From NCBI RefSeq assembly GCF_006658505.1, contig NZ_VFUZ01000013.1, positions 111,513 to 175,512 on the forward strand: a DNA stretch of 64,000 nt. The letters are read 5' to 3'. Positions 22,058 through 31,298 of this stretch are shown one piece after another. Source of the stretch: Mesorhizobium sp. B2-4-15. GTDB taxonomy: Bacteria; Pseudomonadota; Alphaproteobacteria; Rhizobiales; Rhizobiaceae. The notes beneath the pieces are model-generated. The model was not told where the DNA came from, did no database searches, and saw only the letters and a list, made by a program, of their open reading frames with translations. Position 1 is the first letter of the stretch, and the number at the start of each line of letters is the position of its first letter. The position numbers and the translations under genes were made by a program.

Positions 22058-23173
22058 ATGCCTGAATCAGCGAACACACGCGCCGCAGCACTTCCTCATC
22101 TGCGCAACAGCGGGCTCGCAAAGGGCGACCCGATCCCCCTGCCGCTGACCATGGCCGCCATCTACCACTCGCCCGGCGATGCCACCGGCTACGATCAGTA
22201 TGGCCGCTTCAGCAACCCGACATGGGCTGCCGTCGAGCACATGCTGTCTCATCTGGAAGGCGCGCCTTGCGTGGCCTTTCCCTCGGGGATGGCCGCGATT
22301 TGCTCGGTGTTTTTCGCGCTGCTCAAGGCTGGCGACCGTATTCTGCTGCCGTCGGACGGCTATCACACGACAAGGGCGCTGGCCGACCGTTTCCTGAGGC
22401 CTTTCGGCATCAGTTACGATGTCCGCCCGACATCCACCTTCCTCGATGGAGGCTTCGATGGCTATCGGCTTGCCTTCGTCGAAACCCCCGCCAATCCGGG
22501 GCTGGACATCTGCGACATAGCAGCGGTCGCCGCGGCCGCTCACAAAGCGGGTACGCTGCTTGCGATCGACAACACGACAATGACGCCCTTTGGCCAGCTT
22601 CCCCTCGACCACGGCGCCGATGTCGTGGTGGCCGCGGACACCAAGGCCCCCAATGGCCATTCCGACGTGCTGTTTGGCCATGTCGCCAGCCGTAATGCGG
22701 ATATCATCACTGCCGTGACCGGCTGGCGCGAGGTGTCAGGCAGCATTCCCGGGCCGTTCGAAGCCTGGCTGGTGCATCGCGGCTTGGAGACGCTCGACAT
22801 ACGCTTCGACCGCATGTGCTCCTCGGCGGAAGTGATCGCGCGACGGCTGCAGGGCCACAAAGCGATAAGCGGCCTGCGCTATCCCGGATTGGAAAGCGAC
22901 CCGTCGCACAATCTTGCCCGCGCCCAGATGGAACGTTTCGGCTTTCTGATCTCGTTCGAACTCGCCTCGGAGGAGAAGGCCGAGGATTTCATCAACAATT
23001 GCCAGCTGATGCAGGCGGCGACATCTTTTGGCGGCGTCCATACCTCGGCCGAACGGCGCTTGAAGCGCGGCGATGCGGTGCCGCCAGGTTTCGTCCGCGT
23101 TTCGGTCGGCTGTGAACCGGTCGAGGAACTCTGGAAAGCGATCGAGGCCTCGCTGGACAAGATCAGCGGGTGA
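22058..23173 (+). CDS. Trans-sulfuration-type PLP-dependent enzyme (cystathionine lyase/synthase family)
   Basis: The 371-aa product belongs to the Cys/Met metabolism PLP family (fold type I): YDQYGRFSNPTWAAVE, then FPSGMAAICSVFFALLKAGDRIL for cofactor phosphate contacts, VETPANPGLDICDI, the cofactor Asp in AIDNTTMTPFGQLPLDHGAD and the Schiff-base Lys in VVVAADTKAPNGHSD. The Lys context differs from the usual SATK/SLTK, placing it in a divergent branch, so substrate (cystathionine, homocysteine or methionine) cannot be fixed. It is divergent from mraZ and has no operon partners. A second family member is at 58754. Confidence 0.8.
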   Translation: MPESANTRAAALPHLRNSGLAKGDPIPLPLTMAAIYHSPGDATGYDQYGRFSNPTWAAVEHMLSHLEGAPCVAFPSGMAAICSVFFALLKAGDRILLPSDGYHTTRALADRFLRPFGISYDVRPTSTFLDGGFDGYRLAFVETPANPGLDICDIAAVAAAAHKAGTLLAIDNTTMTPFGQLPLDHGADVVVAADTKAPNGHSDVLFGHVASRNADIITAVTGWREVSGSIPGPFEAWLVHRGLETLDIRFDRMCSSAEVIARRLQGHKAISGLRYPGLESDPSHNLARAQMERFGFLISFELASEEKAEDFINNCQLMQAATSFGGVHTSAERRLKRGDAVPPGFVRVSVGCEPVEELWKAIEASLDKISG

Positions 23174-23182
23174 GCGGATTGA

Positions 23183-23475
23183 TCACGACCCGAGATCGTC
23201 GGCTTCGATCTTGCGATGGCCGTGCAGCACGCGAAGAATTTCGATCGCGTCGTCAGTAACTCGATATAAGTAAGGTATTCGCCGACGACCAGATGGCGGA
23301 TGCCCGGCGCGATGTCCTCGCGCGGCGCCCCTGAGAAAGGATGCAGGGTGAGTAAGTTCCATCGTCTTTCCAAGGCGTCCACGAAACGGACCGCGGCATT
23401 GGGATTGTGGCTGGCGATATAGTCACCAACCCCTTCGAGATCGACCGCCGCTTGAGGAAGCAGCCGGTATTTCAC
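23183..23475 (-). pseudogene. parE: ParE-type toxin, apparently inactivated by a one-base frameshift
   Basis: The reading frame from ATG 23475 matches the RelE/ParE fold (YRLLPQAAVDLEGVGDYIA, PFSGAPREDIAPGIRHLVVGEYL) and overlaps parD by 4 bp. At about 23265-23270 the frame slips. Adding one base there restores LTLYRVTDDAIEILRVLHGH and RKIEADDLGS with a stop at 23183, a normal 97-aa ParE ending. As written, translation runs on to 22879 as unrelated sequence antisense to the PLP gene. The conserved C-terminal strand needed for toxicity is thus lost. A sequencing error is the main alternative. Confidence 0.8.
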
Positions 23476-23756
23476 TCCTCAAGGCCTTTTGCCTCAGCCA
23501 TCTTGAGATATTTGGCACGCACGCGTTCGAGGATTGGTGGTCCCACCAGCGCCGGCCCGCTGTCGATCCCTTCCTGCACCAGCTTGCGCAGTTCCTCCAC
23601 CGTGTAGCCGAAGAGATCGCGACGATCCTTCCACTGCCTGAGCGCATCGCGGATTACTTCGCTTGCCGACGCATACTCGCCGGCAGCGACGACATCATCG
23701 ACAGCTGCCGCCAGTTCCGGCGAAAGCGTAATGCTACGTTTGTCGACCTGGCCCAT
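23472..23756 (-). CDS. parD: ParD-like antitoxin
   Basis: This is a 94-aa ribbon-helix-helix antitoxin. The N-terminus VDKRSITLSPELAAAVDDVV is the RHH DNA-binding part, followed by ASASEVIRDALRQWKDRR and a C-terminal toxin-wrapping tail. The ATG at 23756 is preceded by AAGGAG at 7-bp spacing. A long open frame continues upstream through the RNase P RNA gene and is spurious. An operator-like palindrome lies 27 bp upstream. The partner toxin is frameshifted, so the antitoxin may be an orphan remnant. Confidence 0.9.
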   Translation of the reverse strand: MGQVDKRSITLSPELAAAVDDVVAAGEYASASEVIRDALRQWKDRRDLFGYTVEELRKLVQEGIDSGPALVGPPILERVRAKYLKMAEAKGLEE

Positions 23757-23783
23757 GAGTGGCTCCTTATTCCGTTCACAGGT

Positions 23784-23806
23784 ATGGTACGATTTAATCG
23801 TACCAT
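23784..23806. promoter_or_regulatory. Palindromic operator of the parDE operon
   Basis: ATGGTACGATT (23784-23794) and AATCGTACCAT (23796-23806) form a perfect 11-bp inverted repeat about one central base. The position just upstream of parD is where RHH antitoxins autoregulate; binding is inferred. Confidence 0.7.
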
Positions 23807-23914
23807 TTTCAAGGAAGGCCATCCTGCACGGTGTTGACGGAATCAATGAGGCAACAAGAGACTTGAATCGACAGGCGCGCCGGACGGCGCAACCTGCTGA
23901 TTTCTCGGGGAGAA

Positions 23915-24318
23915 ACTGCCAGCCGGCCTGTAAGCCGGGTTCTGTATGGCCCTCGCCCCTTGCGGGACGAGAACGTGGCGGCCATTCATCTTGGACGCAT
24001 ATTGCCATGCGCCTCACGCAACCTACCCGGACGGTGAGCCGGAAACAGCCCTCGAGGGTTTCCCCTCGCACCGCCCCTATTCGGTCTTGCTCCCGGTGGG
24101 GTTTACCGTGCCGCTCCTGTTGCCAGTCGCGCGGTGGGCTCTTACCCCACCCTTTCACCCTTGCCACGATAAATCGTGGCGGTTTGCTTTCTGTGGCACT
24201 TTCCCTGGGGTCGCCCCCGCCGGCCATTAACCGGCACCGTGTCTCCATGGAGCCCGGACTTTCCTCACCCACGGCCTTTCGGCGCTTGCGGGTGCGGCCG
24301 CCCAGCCAGCTGGCTGGG
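23915..24318 (-). ncRNA. rnpB: RNase P RNA (class A)
   Basis: The minus strand carries the universal core blocks: GAGGAAAGTCCGGGCTCC near the 5' end (about 24240-24275), a GGCGACCCCAGGGAAAGTGCCACAG segment interrupted here only by its natural helices, and ACAGAACCCGGCTTACAG near the 3' end (about 23928-23945). Helix P1 can be drawn between 24305-24314 and 23918-23927 as ten pairs with one G-U, which sets the ends to within a few bases. It encodes the catalytic RNA for tRNA 5'-end maturation. It lies between parD and a transglycosylase gene, both on the same strand. Confidence 0.93.
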
Positions 24319-24378
24319 CGTATAAAGGGGTTCAGCCGGCAAAACGCAACCGAAAAAGCCGGTTGCGGCCAGTTCTTC

Positions 24379-25098
24379 TCATGCGGGCGCCCCAACAGCG
24401 GCCAACTGCACCTTGACCTTGCTGCAATAGGCCGCCGACACCGGGTTCATCCGGGTCGCGCCGTGGCCCGCATTGTATTTCAGGATCGTGCCACAAGTGG
24501 TGCCGCCGCCGAGATCCCGCGCCATGGCGAGATACTTCATGCCGTATCTGATGTTGGTGTCGGGATCGAACAGCCCTTTGGCCGAGCCGTTGTAGCCCAT
24601 CATCCGCGCTGTTGCCGGCTTGATCTGCATCAGGCCGATCTCACCGGCGCTGCCAACCATGTTCGGCCGATAGTTGCTCTCGATCTTGATGACGGCTTGA
24701 GCCAGTGAAACAGGAACGCCATAGCTCGCCGCGTAGCGGGCGACGATCGCCGAATACTGGCCGCCACTGGCCACCGCCGCGGTCGACGCGGCGACATTCC
24801 TCAGGCCGATCGATGCCGTCGTCGTCATGTCGATGGTCTTGCGGCTACGCTTCGTCCGCCTTTTGGCTGCGGATCTCTTTGCCTTGGACCAGCTTGCCTT
24901 TTCCACCTTCGCCGAAGGCTGCTTCGTCACCGCCTTGGCGCTCTTGCTGCTTTCGGTCGGAATGACCTTGCCCTTGGCACTCACCGCGACCAGCCCCTGA
25001 TCGGCCCGTGGGCTTACCGGCGCGGCGTTGGCCGCACTGAAGGCAAGAGTCATTACGCCGGCAGCAAGAGCTGCCGTTACAACGGTCAATTTCTGCAT
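24379..25098 (-). CDS. Secreted lytic transglycosylase (SLT domain)
   Basis: From ATG 25098 the product is 239 aa. It has a Sec signal peptide (KLTVVTAALAAGVMTLAFSAANAA), a Lys/Arg-rich, low-complexity linker (residues about 40-85) and a C-terminal goose-lysozyme-like SLT domain. The catalytic Glu is in VIKIESNYRPN, followed by GEIGLMQIKPATARMMG and the active-site Tyr region ILKYNAGHG. It would cleave peptidoglycan glycan strands in the periplasm. An ATG at 25122 would add eight residues ahead of the signal peptide. It lies 60 bp beyond rnpB. Confidence 0.9.
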   Translation of the reverse strand: MQKLTVVTAALAAGVMTLAFSAANAAPVSPRADQGLVAVSAKGKVIPTESSKSAKAVTKQPSAKVEKASWSKAKRSAAKRRTKRSRKTIDMTTTASIGLRNVAASTAAVASGGQYSAIVARYAASYGVPVSLAQAVIKIESNYRPNMVGSAGEIGLMQIKPATARMMGYNGSAKGLFDPDTNIRYGMKYLAMARDLGGGTTCGTILKYNAGHGATRMNPVSAAYCSKVKVQLAAVGAPA

Positions 25099-25309
25099 GA
25101 GATCCTGTTCTGTCTGGACCACGCGAAGATTTTCGCGCGGGATTGCTTGATTAACGTCGGAACATCCGGGGGGTTAGGTGTCCGACAAACTGTACGAATT
25201 GCCCTTTGAAGCCCGAATTGGCGGCAATGAAGGCGGGGCAAGTCACTTTAAGTGACAGTTTGTAACCTAACAGCGAAAAGGATTACTTGGACGGCACCTT
25301 GACCCGGGG

Positions 25310-26065
25310 TCACCTCCGGACGGAAGCAAGCAGCCTTTCCAGCGTACGCACCGTCGACCCGTCTGCCGTCCCATCGATCCGGCGCGGCCGAAAATGCCGC
25401 TGGAAAGCCTCGATGACGTTCTGTGTCTGATGGTCAAAAGTACCTGATATCTCAACGCCGTAGCCATAGAGCGCCAGCATCGACTGCAGCGCCTCGACAT
25501 CAGCCCCGCTGTCGCCGGGCTTCAGCGCGGCTCCGCGCCTCATAGGGGCGGCCGGCACGAGATGGCCGACACCGGCCTCGAACAGCACTGCCCAGGGAAA
25601 CTTCTCACCCGGATCGATCTTGCGACCCGGTGCCACATCGGAATGCGCCAGAACCCGCTCGGCCGCGATAGCATGGCGGCTGATGATCCCCCGGCATAGG
25701 CCGATGACCGCGTCGATCTGGCGCCGGGGAAAACCGGGATAACCCAGCGAGTGCCCTGGATTGACGATCTCGATGCCGACCGAGCAGGAGTTGATGTCGG
25801 TGCGTCCGAACCAGGAACTCTTGCCGGCGTGCCAGGCGCGATCGCTTTCCCTGACCATCTGCACGACGTGGCCATTCTCATGGACGAGATAGTGCGAGGA
25901 AACCTCGCTCGCCGGGTCGCACAGCCAGGCTTCCGCGCCCGCACCTGTCGCCATGCCGGTATAGTGCAGCACGATCATGTCGGGCTTCAGCGTGTCGCGC
26001 CTTGGCCCGAAATTCGGCGATACCCTGACCTCGGCGCTTGGCTCGTCGGGCAGGAAGCCGCTCAT
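25310..26065 (-). CDS. N-acetylmuramoyl-L-alanine amidase (AmiD-like)
   Basis: The 251-aa protein has an Amidase_2 zinc domain (about residues 20-165) and a C-terminal peptidoglycan-binding domain (about 185-245, LKPGDSGADVEALQSMLALYG). Zinc-site residues are visible in IVLHYTGM and VLAHSDVAPGRKIDPG. No signal peptide is evident, so it may act on cytoplasmic muropeptides, as AmpD does, or use another export route. The start overlaps the stop of the TerB/DnaJ gene by 4 bp, so the two are co-expressed. Confidence 0.88.
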   Translation of the reverse strand: MSGFLPDEPSAEVRVSPNFGPRRDTLKPDMIVLHYTGMATGAGAEAWLCDPASEVSSHYLVHENGHVVQMVRESDRAWHAGKSSWFGRTDINSCSVGIEIVNPGHSLGYPGFPRRQIDAVIGLCRGIISRHAIAAERVLAHSDVAPGRKIDPGEKFPWAVLFEAGVGHLVPAAPMRRGAALKPGDSGADVEALQSMLALYGYGVEISGTFDHQTQNVIEAFQRHFRPRRIDGTADGSTVRTLERLLASVRR

Positions 26066-26781
26066 GCGTGCCGCAGGCCCCGCTCGATCATCTCATAGGC
26101 GGCGTTGATCGCCGCGACCCTGGTCGTCGCGATCTTGATGAACTCCTGCGGCAGGCCGCGCGCGATCAGCCGATCGGGATGGTTGTCGGAAACCAGCTTG
26201 CGATACCGCTTCCTGACTTCCTCGAACGGCTTGCCGCGCTCGATGCCCAGCACGACATAGGGGTCGGCGGCACCGAGATTGACGTGGCGGGCGAGGATCG
26301 ATTCGTAATGCGCCTCGTCGATGCGGAAAATCTCGGCGATGCGGTGCAGGAACTGGCCTTCGCGCTCATGGATCAGCCCGTCGGCCTTGGCGATGTGGAA
26401 CAGGCCGTCGAGTATGTCTTCCAGCATTGCGCAGTTCGAATGGCCGGAGCCGCAAAGCTGGGCCATGCGCTCGGCATAGGTTTCGAAACCGGCAACGTCT
26501 TGTTTGGCCAAGTCATAGAGCCGCGCAACGTTGCGCGTCTCCTTTGGCGGCACCTCGAATATCTCCTGGAAGGCCCGCACCTCATCCTGGGTGACGATGC
26601 CGTCGGCCTTGGCCATCTTTGCCGAAAGCGCGATCATCGCCACCGAGAAGGCGACGCGCCGGCGCAGGTCCGCATCCCCGGAGAAAACCGTGCGCACGGC
26701 CTCGACGACGTCGGCCACGCCCGACGAAGCTGACGACGATACCCGTGTGATGAAATCTCCGAGACGGTCCCAAATCGACAT
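26062..26781 (-). CDS. TerB/DnaJ-domain protein (DjlA-like co-chaperone)
   Basis: The 239-aa product has an N-terminal TerB-like helical domain (about residues 40-150) and a C-terminal J domain (about 180-239) with the HPD signature in SDNHPDRL, which stimulates DnaK. Unlike E. coli DjlA, I see no N-terminal TM helix. It is first in a two-gene operon with an amidase, a pairing frequent in rhizobia, which hints at a cell-envelope role. That link is inference. Confidence 0.85.
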   Translation of the reverse strand: MSIWDRLGDFITRVSSSASSGVADVVEAVRTVFSGDADLRRRVAFSVAMIALSAKMAKADGIVTQDEVRAFQEIFEVPPKETRNVARLYDLAKQDVAGFETYAERMAQLCGSGHSNCAMLEDILDGLFHIAKADGLIHEREGQFLHRIAEIFRIDEAHYESILARHVNLGAADPYVVLGIERGKPFEEVRKRYRKLVSDNHPDRLIARGLPQEFIKIATTRVAAINAAYEMIERGLRHA

Positions 26782-26882
26782 GGCCGCTTCTTAAAGCGAA
26801 CCGGTCCCCGCTATCAAGCCAATAACGGCCATGGCCTCGCTTGTGGAAGACTGGCATTTGCCGGTCCACAGGTGCCCTGACG

Positions 26883-26912
26883 AAGAAAAGGCCGACGAGA
26901 CGCCGGCCCTTC
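26883..26912 (-). terminator. Rho-independent terminator of the small lipoprotein gene
   Basis: On the minus strand GGCCG and CGGCC arms (26904-26908 and 26890-26894) close a hairpin followed by TTTTCTTCG. It lies 30 bp after the stop at 26942. Confidence 0.65.
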
Positions 26913-26941
26913 CTCCCAAGACACTCTTACTGCTTAACGAA

Positions 26942-27148
26942 CTACTGCGCGGGCGCAGGAGCAGGCGTTGCCGGAGCCGGCTCGGCGGGCTTGGTCGATT
27001 TATCGGCCGGAGCCGCGGGCTTCATGGGCTGCTCGGCAGGCGGCGGATTGGTGCTCTGGGTGGTGGTCTTGTCAGTGCCGCTGTCGCTGCAGGCCGCGAC
27101 GCCCAACAGGGCAAGAGCGGACACAGAAGCAAGAATGAGCTTTTTCAT
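26942..27148 (-). CDS. Small proline-rich lipoprotein
   Basis: A 68-aa protein starts MKKLILASVSALALLGVAAC, a lipoprotein signal with lipobox GVAAC and Cys at residue 20. The mature 49 residues are Thr/Pro/Ala/Lys-rich with PAP and KPA runs and no recognised domain. It is probably anchored in the envelope as a flexible tether. A good terminator follows, so it is a single-gene unit, divergent from the gene at 27319. Function unknown. Confidence 0.8.
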   Translation of the reverse strand: MKKLILASVSALALLGVAACSDSGTDKTTTQSTNPPPAEQPMKPAAPADKSTKPAEPAPATPAPAPAQ

Positions 27149-27318
27149 GACATCTCTCCTTCAACAAACGCTCACATTGCGGTGAACGGTCGCAGGGGAA
27201 ATGCGTCACACGGCCATGAGTTTCGTAACGTTGCATTTCGGCGTGTAACAGCAACGGGATGTGGCCAACGTTGCTGCCGGCGTCGCGGCGGATTAACAAC
27301 GAAAGCTGGAAACGAAAA

Positions 27319-30300
27319 ATGCCGGAGACAGCCGCCATGGCCGCAAAATGGGATTTCTGGATCGATCGCGGCGGCACCTTCACCGACGTCATCGGCCGGG
27401 ACCCGAAGGGTGGGCTGCATCCGCGCAAGCTCCTTTCGGAGAACCCTGAAGCCTATGCCGATGCCGCCATCCAGGGCATTCGCGATCTGCTTGCCGTTGC
27501 GCCGGGCGCGGCAATGCCGTCGGGTCTGATCGGCGACATCAAGATGGGCACCACCGTCGCCACCAATGCCCTTCTGGAGCGCAAGGGCGACCGCGTGCTC
27601 TTGCTCGTCACCAAGGGGTTCCGCGATGCGCTCAGGATCGCCTACCAGGCGCGGCCCGACATTTTCGCCAAGGAGATCATCCTGCCCGAACAGCTCTATG
27701 AGCGCGTCCTCGAGATTGACGAACGCGTGCTCGCCGATGGCTGCGTCGAACGGCTGCTCGACATCGCTGCTTGCCGGCCAGCGATCGAGCAGGCCAAAGC
27801 CGATGGCATCGATGCGGTCGCCATAGTCTTCATGCATGCCTGGAAATACCCCGATCACGAGAAGGCGGTGGCGAAGGTCTGCCGCAAGCTTGGTTTCAGC
27901 CAGGTATCGGTCAGCCACGAAGTCTCGCCGCTGATCAAGCTGGTCGGCCGCGGCGACACCACCGTGGTCGACGCCTATCTGTCGCCCATCCTGTCGCGCT
28001 ATGTGCAAAGGGTGGCGGGAGAGCTCGGCGTCTTCTCCCCACTCGAGGGGGAGATGTCGGCAAAGCCGACAGAGGGGGTCATCTCAGAAGGCACCGCCAG
28101 AACGTCGCACCCAGTCGAACCGACCCCACCCGGCGGCTTTGCCGCCACCCTCCCCTCGAGGGGGAGGGAAGGCCCGCGCCTCATGTTCATGATGTCCTCT
28201 GGCGGCCTCACCGCCGCCGACATGTTCCAGGGCAAGGACGCGCTGCTGTCGGGTCCGGCCGGCGGCGTCGTCGGCATGGTCGAGACGGCGAAGCTCGCCG
28301 GCTTCGACAAGGTGATCGGCTTCGACATGGGCGGCACTTCCACGGACGTCGCCCACTATGATGGCGAGTACGAGCGGGCCTTCGACACCGAAGTCGCCGG
28401 CGTGCGCGTCCGCGCTCCGATGATGCGCATCCACACCGTCGCCGCCGGCGGCGGCTCGGTCCTGCACTACGAGGCCGGCCGTTTTCGCGCCGGACCGGAC
28501 TCCGCGGGCGCCAATCCAGGCCCCGCCGCCTACCGGCGCGGCGGCCCGCTTGCGGTTACCGATGCCAACGTCATGCTCGGCAAGCTGCAGCCCGATTTCT
28601 TCCCGGCCATCTTCGGCCCCGACCAGGACCAGCCGCTCGATCTGGAAACGGTGCGCGCGAAATTCGAGGCACTTGCCGCCGAAATCGGCGACGGCCGCTC
28701 GCCCGAGGCCGTCGCTCAAGGCTTCATCACCATCGCCGTCGAGAACATGGCCAATGCCATCAAGAAGATTTCGGTGCAGCGCGGCTACGATGTCACCGAA
28801 TATCTCCTGAACTGCTTCGGCGGCGCCGGAGGTCAGCACGCTTGCCTCGTCGCCGACGCGCTTGGCATGGAAGCCGTGCTGATCCATCCTTTCTCCGGCC
28901 TTCTATCAGCCTATGGCATTGGCCTGGCATCGGTCTTTGCCTCGCGCCAGCAGGCGCTGCTCAAGCCGCTTGCCGAGGACTCCAGGACAGAGATCAGCGG
29001 TCTCATCGCGACGTTGAGAAAAGCCGTTATCGCCGAACTCGCAGCGCAAGGCATCGCCGAGGATGCGGTTGCCACCAGGCCCGTGCTGCACATTCGCTAT
29101 GACGGCACCGATACGACGCTGCCGGTGAATTTCGAAAGCGGCTCGATTTTCCAGGCCAAGCGCGATTTCGAAATCGCCCACAAGGCGCAATTCGGCTTCG
29201 TCTATGACGATAAGCCGATGATCGTCGAGACGGTTGGGGTCGAAGGCACCGAAATCGCCGAAAACAGCGCCGAAGCCCATGCACCCGCCGGACCTGCGAA
29301 GGATAAGATCGGCGCTTCCCAAACCCGGCGCATCTATACGGAAGGCAGGTGGCATGAAGCTGGCGTCCACCGTCGCGAAAACCTGCGCACGTCGGATCGG
29401 GTGGCAGGCCCCGCCCTGATCATCGAACCGAACCAGACCATCGTCGTCGAACCGGGCTGGCAGGCTGAAATCACCGACCTCAATCACGTCGTGATCCGCC
29501 GAACGGAAAGAAAAGCGCGCGCCGCCGCGCTCGGCACCGAAGCCGATCCGGTGATGCTCGAAGTCTTCAATAATCTCTTCATGTCGATCGCCGAGCAGAT
29601 GGGCGTGACGCTGCAGAACACTGCCTACTCCGTCAACATCAAGGAAAGGCTGGATTTCTCCTGTGCCGTCTTCGACCACACCGGGGCGCTGGCCGCCAAC
29701 GCGCCGCACATGCCGGTGCACCTCGGCTCGATGGATCGCTCGGTCGAAACCATCATCCGGTTGAACTCCGGCGACATCCGTCCTGGCGATGTCTTTGCCT
29801 TGAACGCACCCTATAATGGCGGCACGCATCTGCCCGACATCACCGTCGTGACGCCGGTCTTCGACGATGCTCAAAGGAATATCCTTTTTTGGGCCGCCTC
29901 ACGCGGCCATCACGCCGACATCGGCGGCACCGCACCCGGCTCGATGACGCCGCTTGCCACCACGGTCGACGAGGAAGGCGTGCTGTTCGACAATTTCCGC
30001 ATCGTCGACCGCGGAAAATTCCGCGAGAAGGAATTGCAGACGCTGCTGACCGACCACCGTTATCCGGCCCGCAACCCGCACCAGAACATCGCCGACCTTA
30101 AGGCGCAAATCGCCGCCAATGAGAAAGGCGTCGCCGAACTGCGCAAGATGGTCGCGCATTTCGGCCTCGATGTCGTCGAGGCCTATATGGGCCACGTCCA
30201 GGATAACGCCGCCGAGAGCGTGCGGCGGGTGATCGAGCGGCTGCCCGTCACATCGGCCTATGAATATCCCACTGACACCGGCCAGGTCATCAAGGTGAAG

Positions 30301-31089
30301 ATATCGGTCGACCGGCAGAAGCGCGAGGCGACCGTCGACTTCACCGGCACGTCCCCGGTGATGAAGAACAACTTCAATGCGCCCGAACCGGTCGCCCGTG
30401 CCGCCGTGCTCTACGCCTTCCGCGTCATGGTCGAGGACATGATCCCGATGAATGCCGGCTGCCTGCGGCCGATCAACATCGTCATTCCCGATGGCTGTAT
30501 GCTGAAGCCCGCCTATCCTGCCGCCGTTGTCGCCGGCAATGTCGAGACCTCGCAACATGTCACCAATGCGCTGTTCGGCGCCATGGGCGCGATGGCCAAT
30601 GCGCAAGGCACGATGAACAACTTGACCTTCGGCAACAAGAAATATCAGTACTACGAGACGATCTGCTCCGGCTCGCCGGCCGGGCACATGAACTCTGGGC
30701 GCGGCTTTGCCGGCACCTCCGGCGTCCACACCCATATGACCAATTCGCGCCTCACCGATCCTGAGGTTCTGGAACTGCGCTTTCCCGTGGTGCTGGAGGA
30801 TTTCCACATCCGCAAAGGCTCCGGCGGCAAGGGCAAGTGGAATGCGGGTGACGGCACGAGGCGCACGATCCGTTTTCTCGAGACGATGGAATGCGCGATC
30901 CTGTCCTCGCACCGCAACCGCCCGCCGCAAGGGCTGGACGGCGGCGGCAACGGCAACGTCGGCTCGACCAAGATCCGCCGCAAGGACGGCGCGATCGACG
31001 TGCTCAAAGCCTGCGACCAGACCGTGCTCGACGCGGGCGATGCCGTCATCCTGACGACGCCGACGCCGGGCGGGTTCGGCAGGCTGTAA
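27319..31089 (+). CDS. Fused hydantoinase A/B, 5-oxoprolinase type
   Basis: The 1256-aa product joins HyuA (about residues 1-735) and HyuB (about 743-1256), as in ATP-dependent 5-oxoprolinases that open 5-oxoproline to glutamate. HyuA has [30 protein letters not shown] and [13 protein letters not shown]; HyuB begins [20 protein letters not shown] and keeps [16 protein letters not shown] start at ATG 27319 ([13 protein letters not shown]); the frame runs open to 27259. Residues about 239-285 are low-complexity sequence translated from a palindromic repeat inserted in frame. N-methylhydantoinase activity cannot be excluded. Confidence 0.9.
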   Translation: MPETAAMAAKWDFWIDRGGTFTDVIGRDPKGGLHPRKLLSENPEAYADAAIQGIRDLLAVAPGAAMPSGLIGDIKMGTTVATNALLERKGDRVLLLVTKGFRDALRIAYQARPDIFAKEIILPEQLYERVLEIDERVLADGCVERLLDIAACRPAIEQAKADGIDAVAIVFMHAWKYPDHEKAVAKVCRKLGFSQVSVSHEVSPLIKLVGRGDTTVVDAYLSPILSRYVQRVAGELGVFSPLEGEMSAKPTEGVISEGTARTSHPVEPTPPGGFAATLPSRGREGPRLMFMMSSGGLTAADMFQGKDALLSGPAGGVVGMVETAKLAGFDKVIGFDMGGTSTDVAHYDGEYERAFDTEVAGVRVRAPMMRIHTVAAGGGSVLHYEAGRFRAGPDSAGANPGPAAYRRGGPLAVTDANVMLGKLQPDFFPAIFGPDQDQPLDLETVRAKFEALAAEIGDGRSPEAVAQGFITIAVENMANAIKKISVQRGYDVTEYLLNCFGGAGGQHACLVADALGMEAVLIHPFSGLLSAYGIGLASVFASRQQALLKPLAEDSRTEISGLIATLRKAVIAELAAQGIAEDAVATRPVLHIRYDGTDTTLPVNFESGSIFQAKRDFEIAHKAQFGFVYDDKPMIVETVGVEGTEIAENSAEAHAPAGPAKDKIGASQTRRIYTEGRWHEAGVHRRENLRTSDRVAGPALIIEPNQTIVVEPGWQAEITDLNHVVIRRTERKARAAALGTEADPVMLEVFNNLFMSIAEQMGVTLQNTAYSVNIKERLDFSCAVFDHTGALAANAPHMPVHLGSMDRSVETIIRLNSGDIRPGDVFALNAPYNGGTHLPDITVVTPVFDDAQRNILFWAASRGHHADIGGTAPGSMTPLATTVDEEGVLFDNFRIVDRGKFREKELQTLLTDHRYPARNPHQNIADLKAQIAANEKGVAELRKMVAHFGLDVVEAYMGHVQDNAAESVRRVIERLPVTSAYEYPTDTGQVIKVKISVDRQKREATVDFTGTSPVMKNNFNAPEPVARAAVLYAFRVMVEDMIPMNAGCLRPINIVIPDGCMLKPAYPAAVVAGNVETSQHVTNALFGAMGAMANAQGTMNNLTFGNKKYQYYETICSGSPAGHMNSGRGFAGTSGVHTHMTNSRLTDPEVLELRFPVVLEDFHIRKGSGGKGKWNAGDGTRRTIRFLETMECAILSSHRNRPPQGLDGGGNGNVGSTKIRRKDGAIDVLKACDQTVLDAGDAVILTTPTPGGFGRL
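28035..28167. repeat. Palindromic repeat inserted in frame inside the oxoprolinase gene
   Basis: The same palindromic box CTCGAGGGGGAG occurs at 28042-28053 and 28155-28166. Inside, GTCGGC-AAA-GCCGAC (28056-28070) followed by GGGGGTC is mirrored by GACCCC (28122-28127) and GGCGGC-TTT-GCCGCC (28132-28146). The result is a long imperfect palindrome built from smaller hairpins, the form of rhizobial intergenic mosaic repeats. It adds about 47 codons without shifting the frame. Confidence 0.75.
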
Positions 31090-31135
31090 GGAAGCATCCA
31101 GAATTCGCTGCGGCGAGTCAGATGGCATGGCTGTC

Positions 31136-31193
31136 GAGAACCGGAGCGGAGCGGACACTAGGTCCGTGAGCACCGGAAGCGCAGAAAGCCGCG
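31136..31193. repeat. Dispersed intergenic repeat, copy A
   Basis: GAGAACCGGAGCGG, then a variable centre with CGTGAGC, then CGGAAGCGCAG and GCCGC, matches a second copy at 50221-50277 over most of its length. It lies in the 209-bp gap between the oxoprolinase and btaA. Confidence 0.65.
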
Positions 31194-31231
31194 TCAGATG
31201 ACCGTCGCAGTAGAATTATCGATGCTTCCGA

Positions 31232-31249
31232 CTGTCACCGGCTTGTCAT
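31232..31249 (+). promoter_or_regulatory. Pho box upstream of btaA
   Basis: CTGTCAC (31232-31238), spacer CGGC, TTGTCAT (31243-31249) fits the 7-4-7 PhoB site CTGTCAT-N4-CTGTCAT with two changes. It lies 50 bp before the chosen btaA start. PhoB control of btaAB under phosphate limitation is established in Sinorhizobium. Confidence 0.8.
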
Positions 31250-31298
31250 GACCCTGCGCTACCCGCTTGCGCCAAAGCAAATGGGGAATCACCTTGCC

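Noticed and set aside
23757..24395. Upstream extension of the parD frame through 24395
   Set aside because: It runs through the RNase P RNA gene and the operator; the conserved RHH protein starts at 23756 with a good ribosome site.
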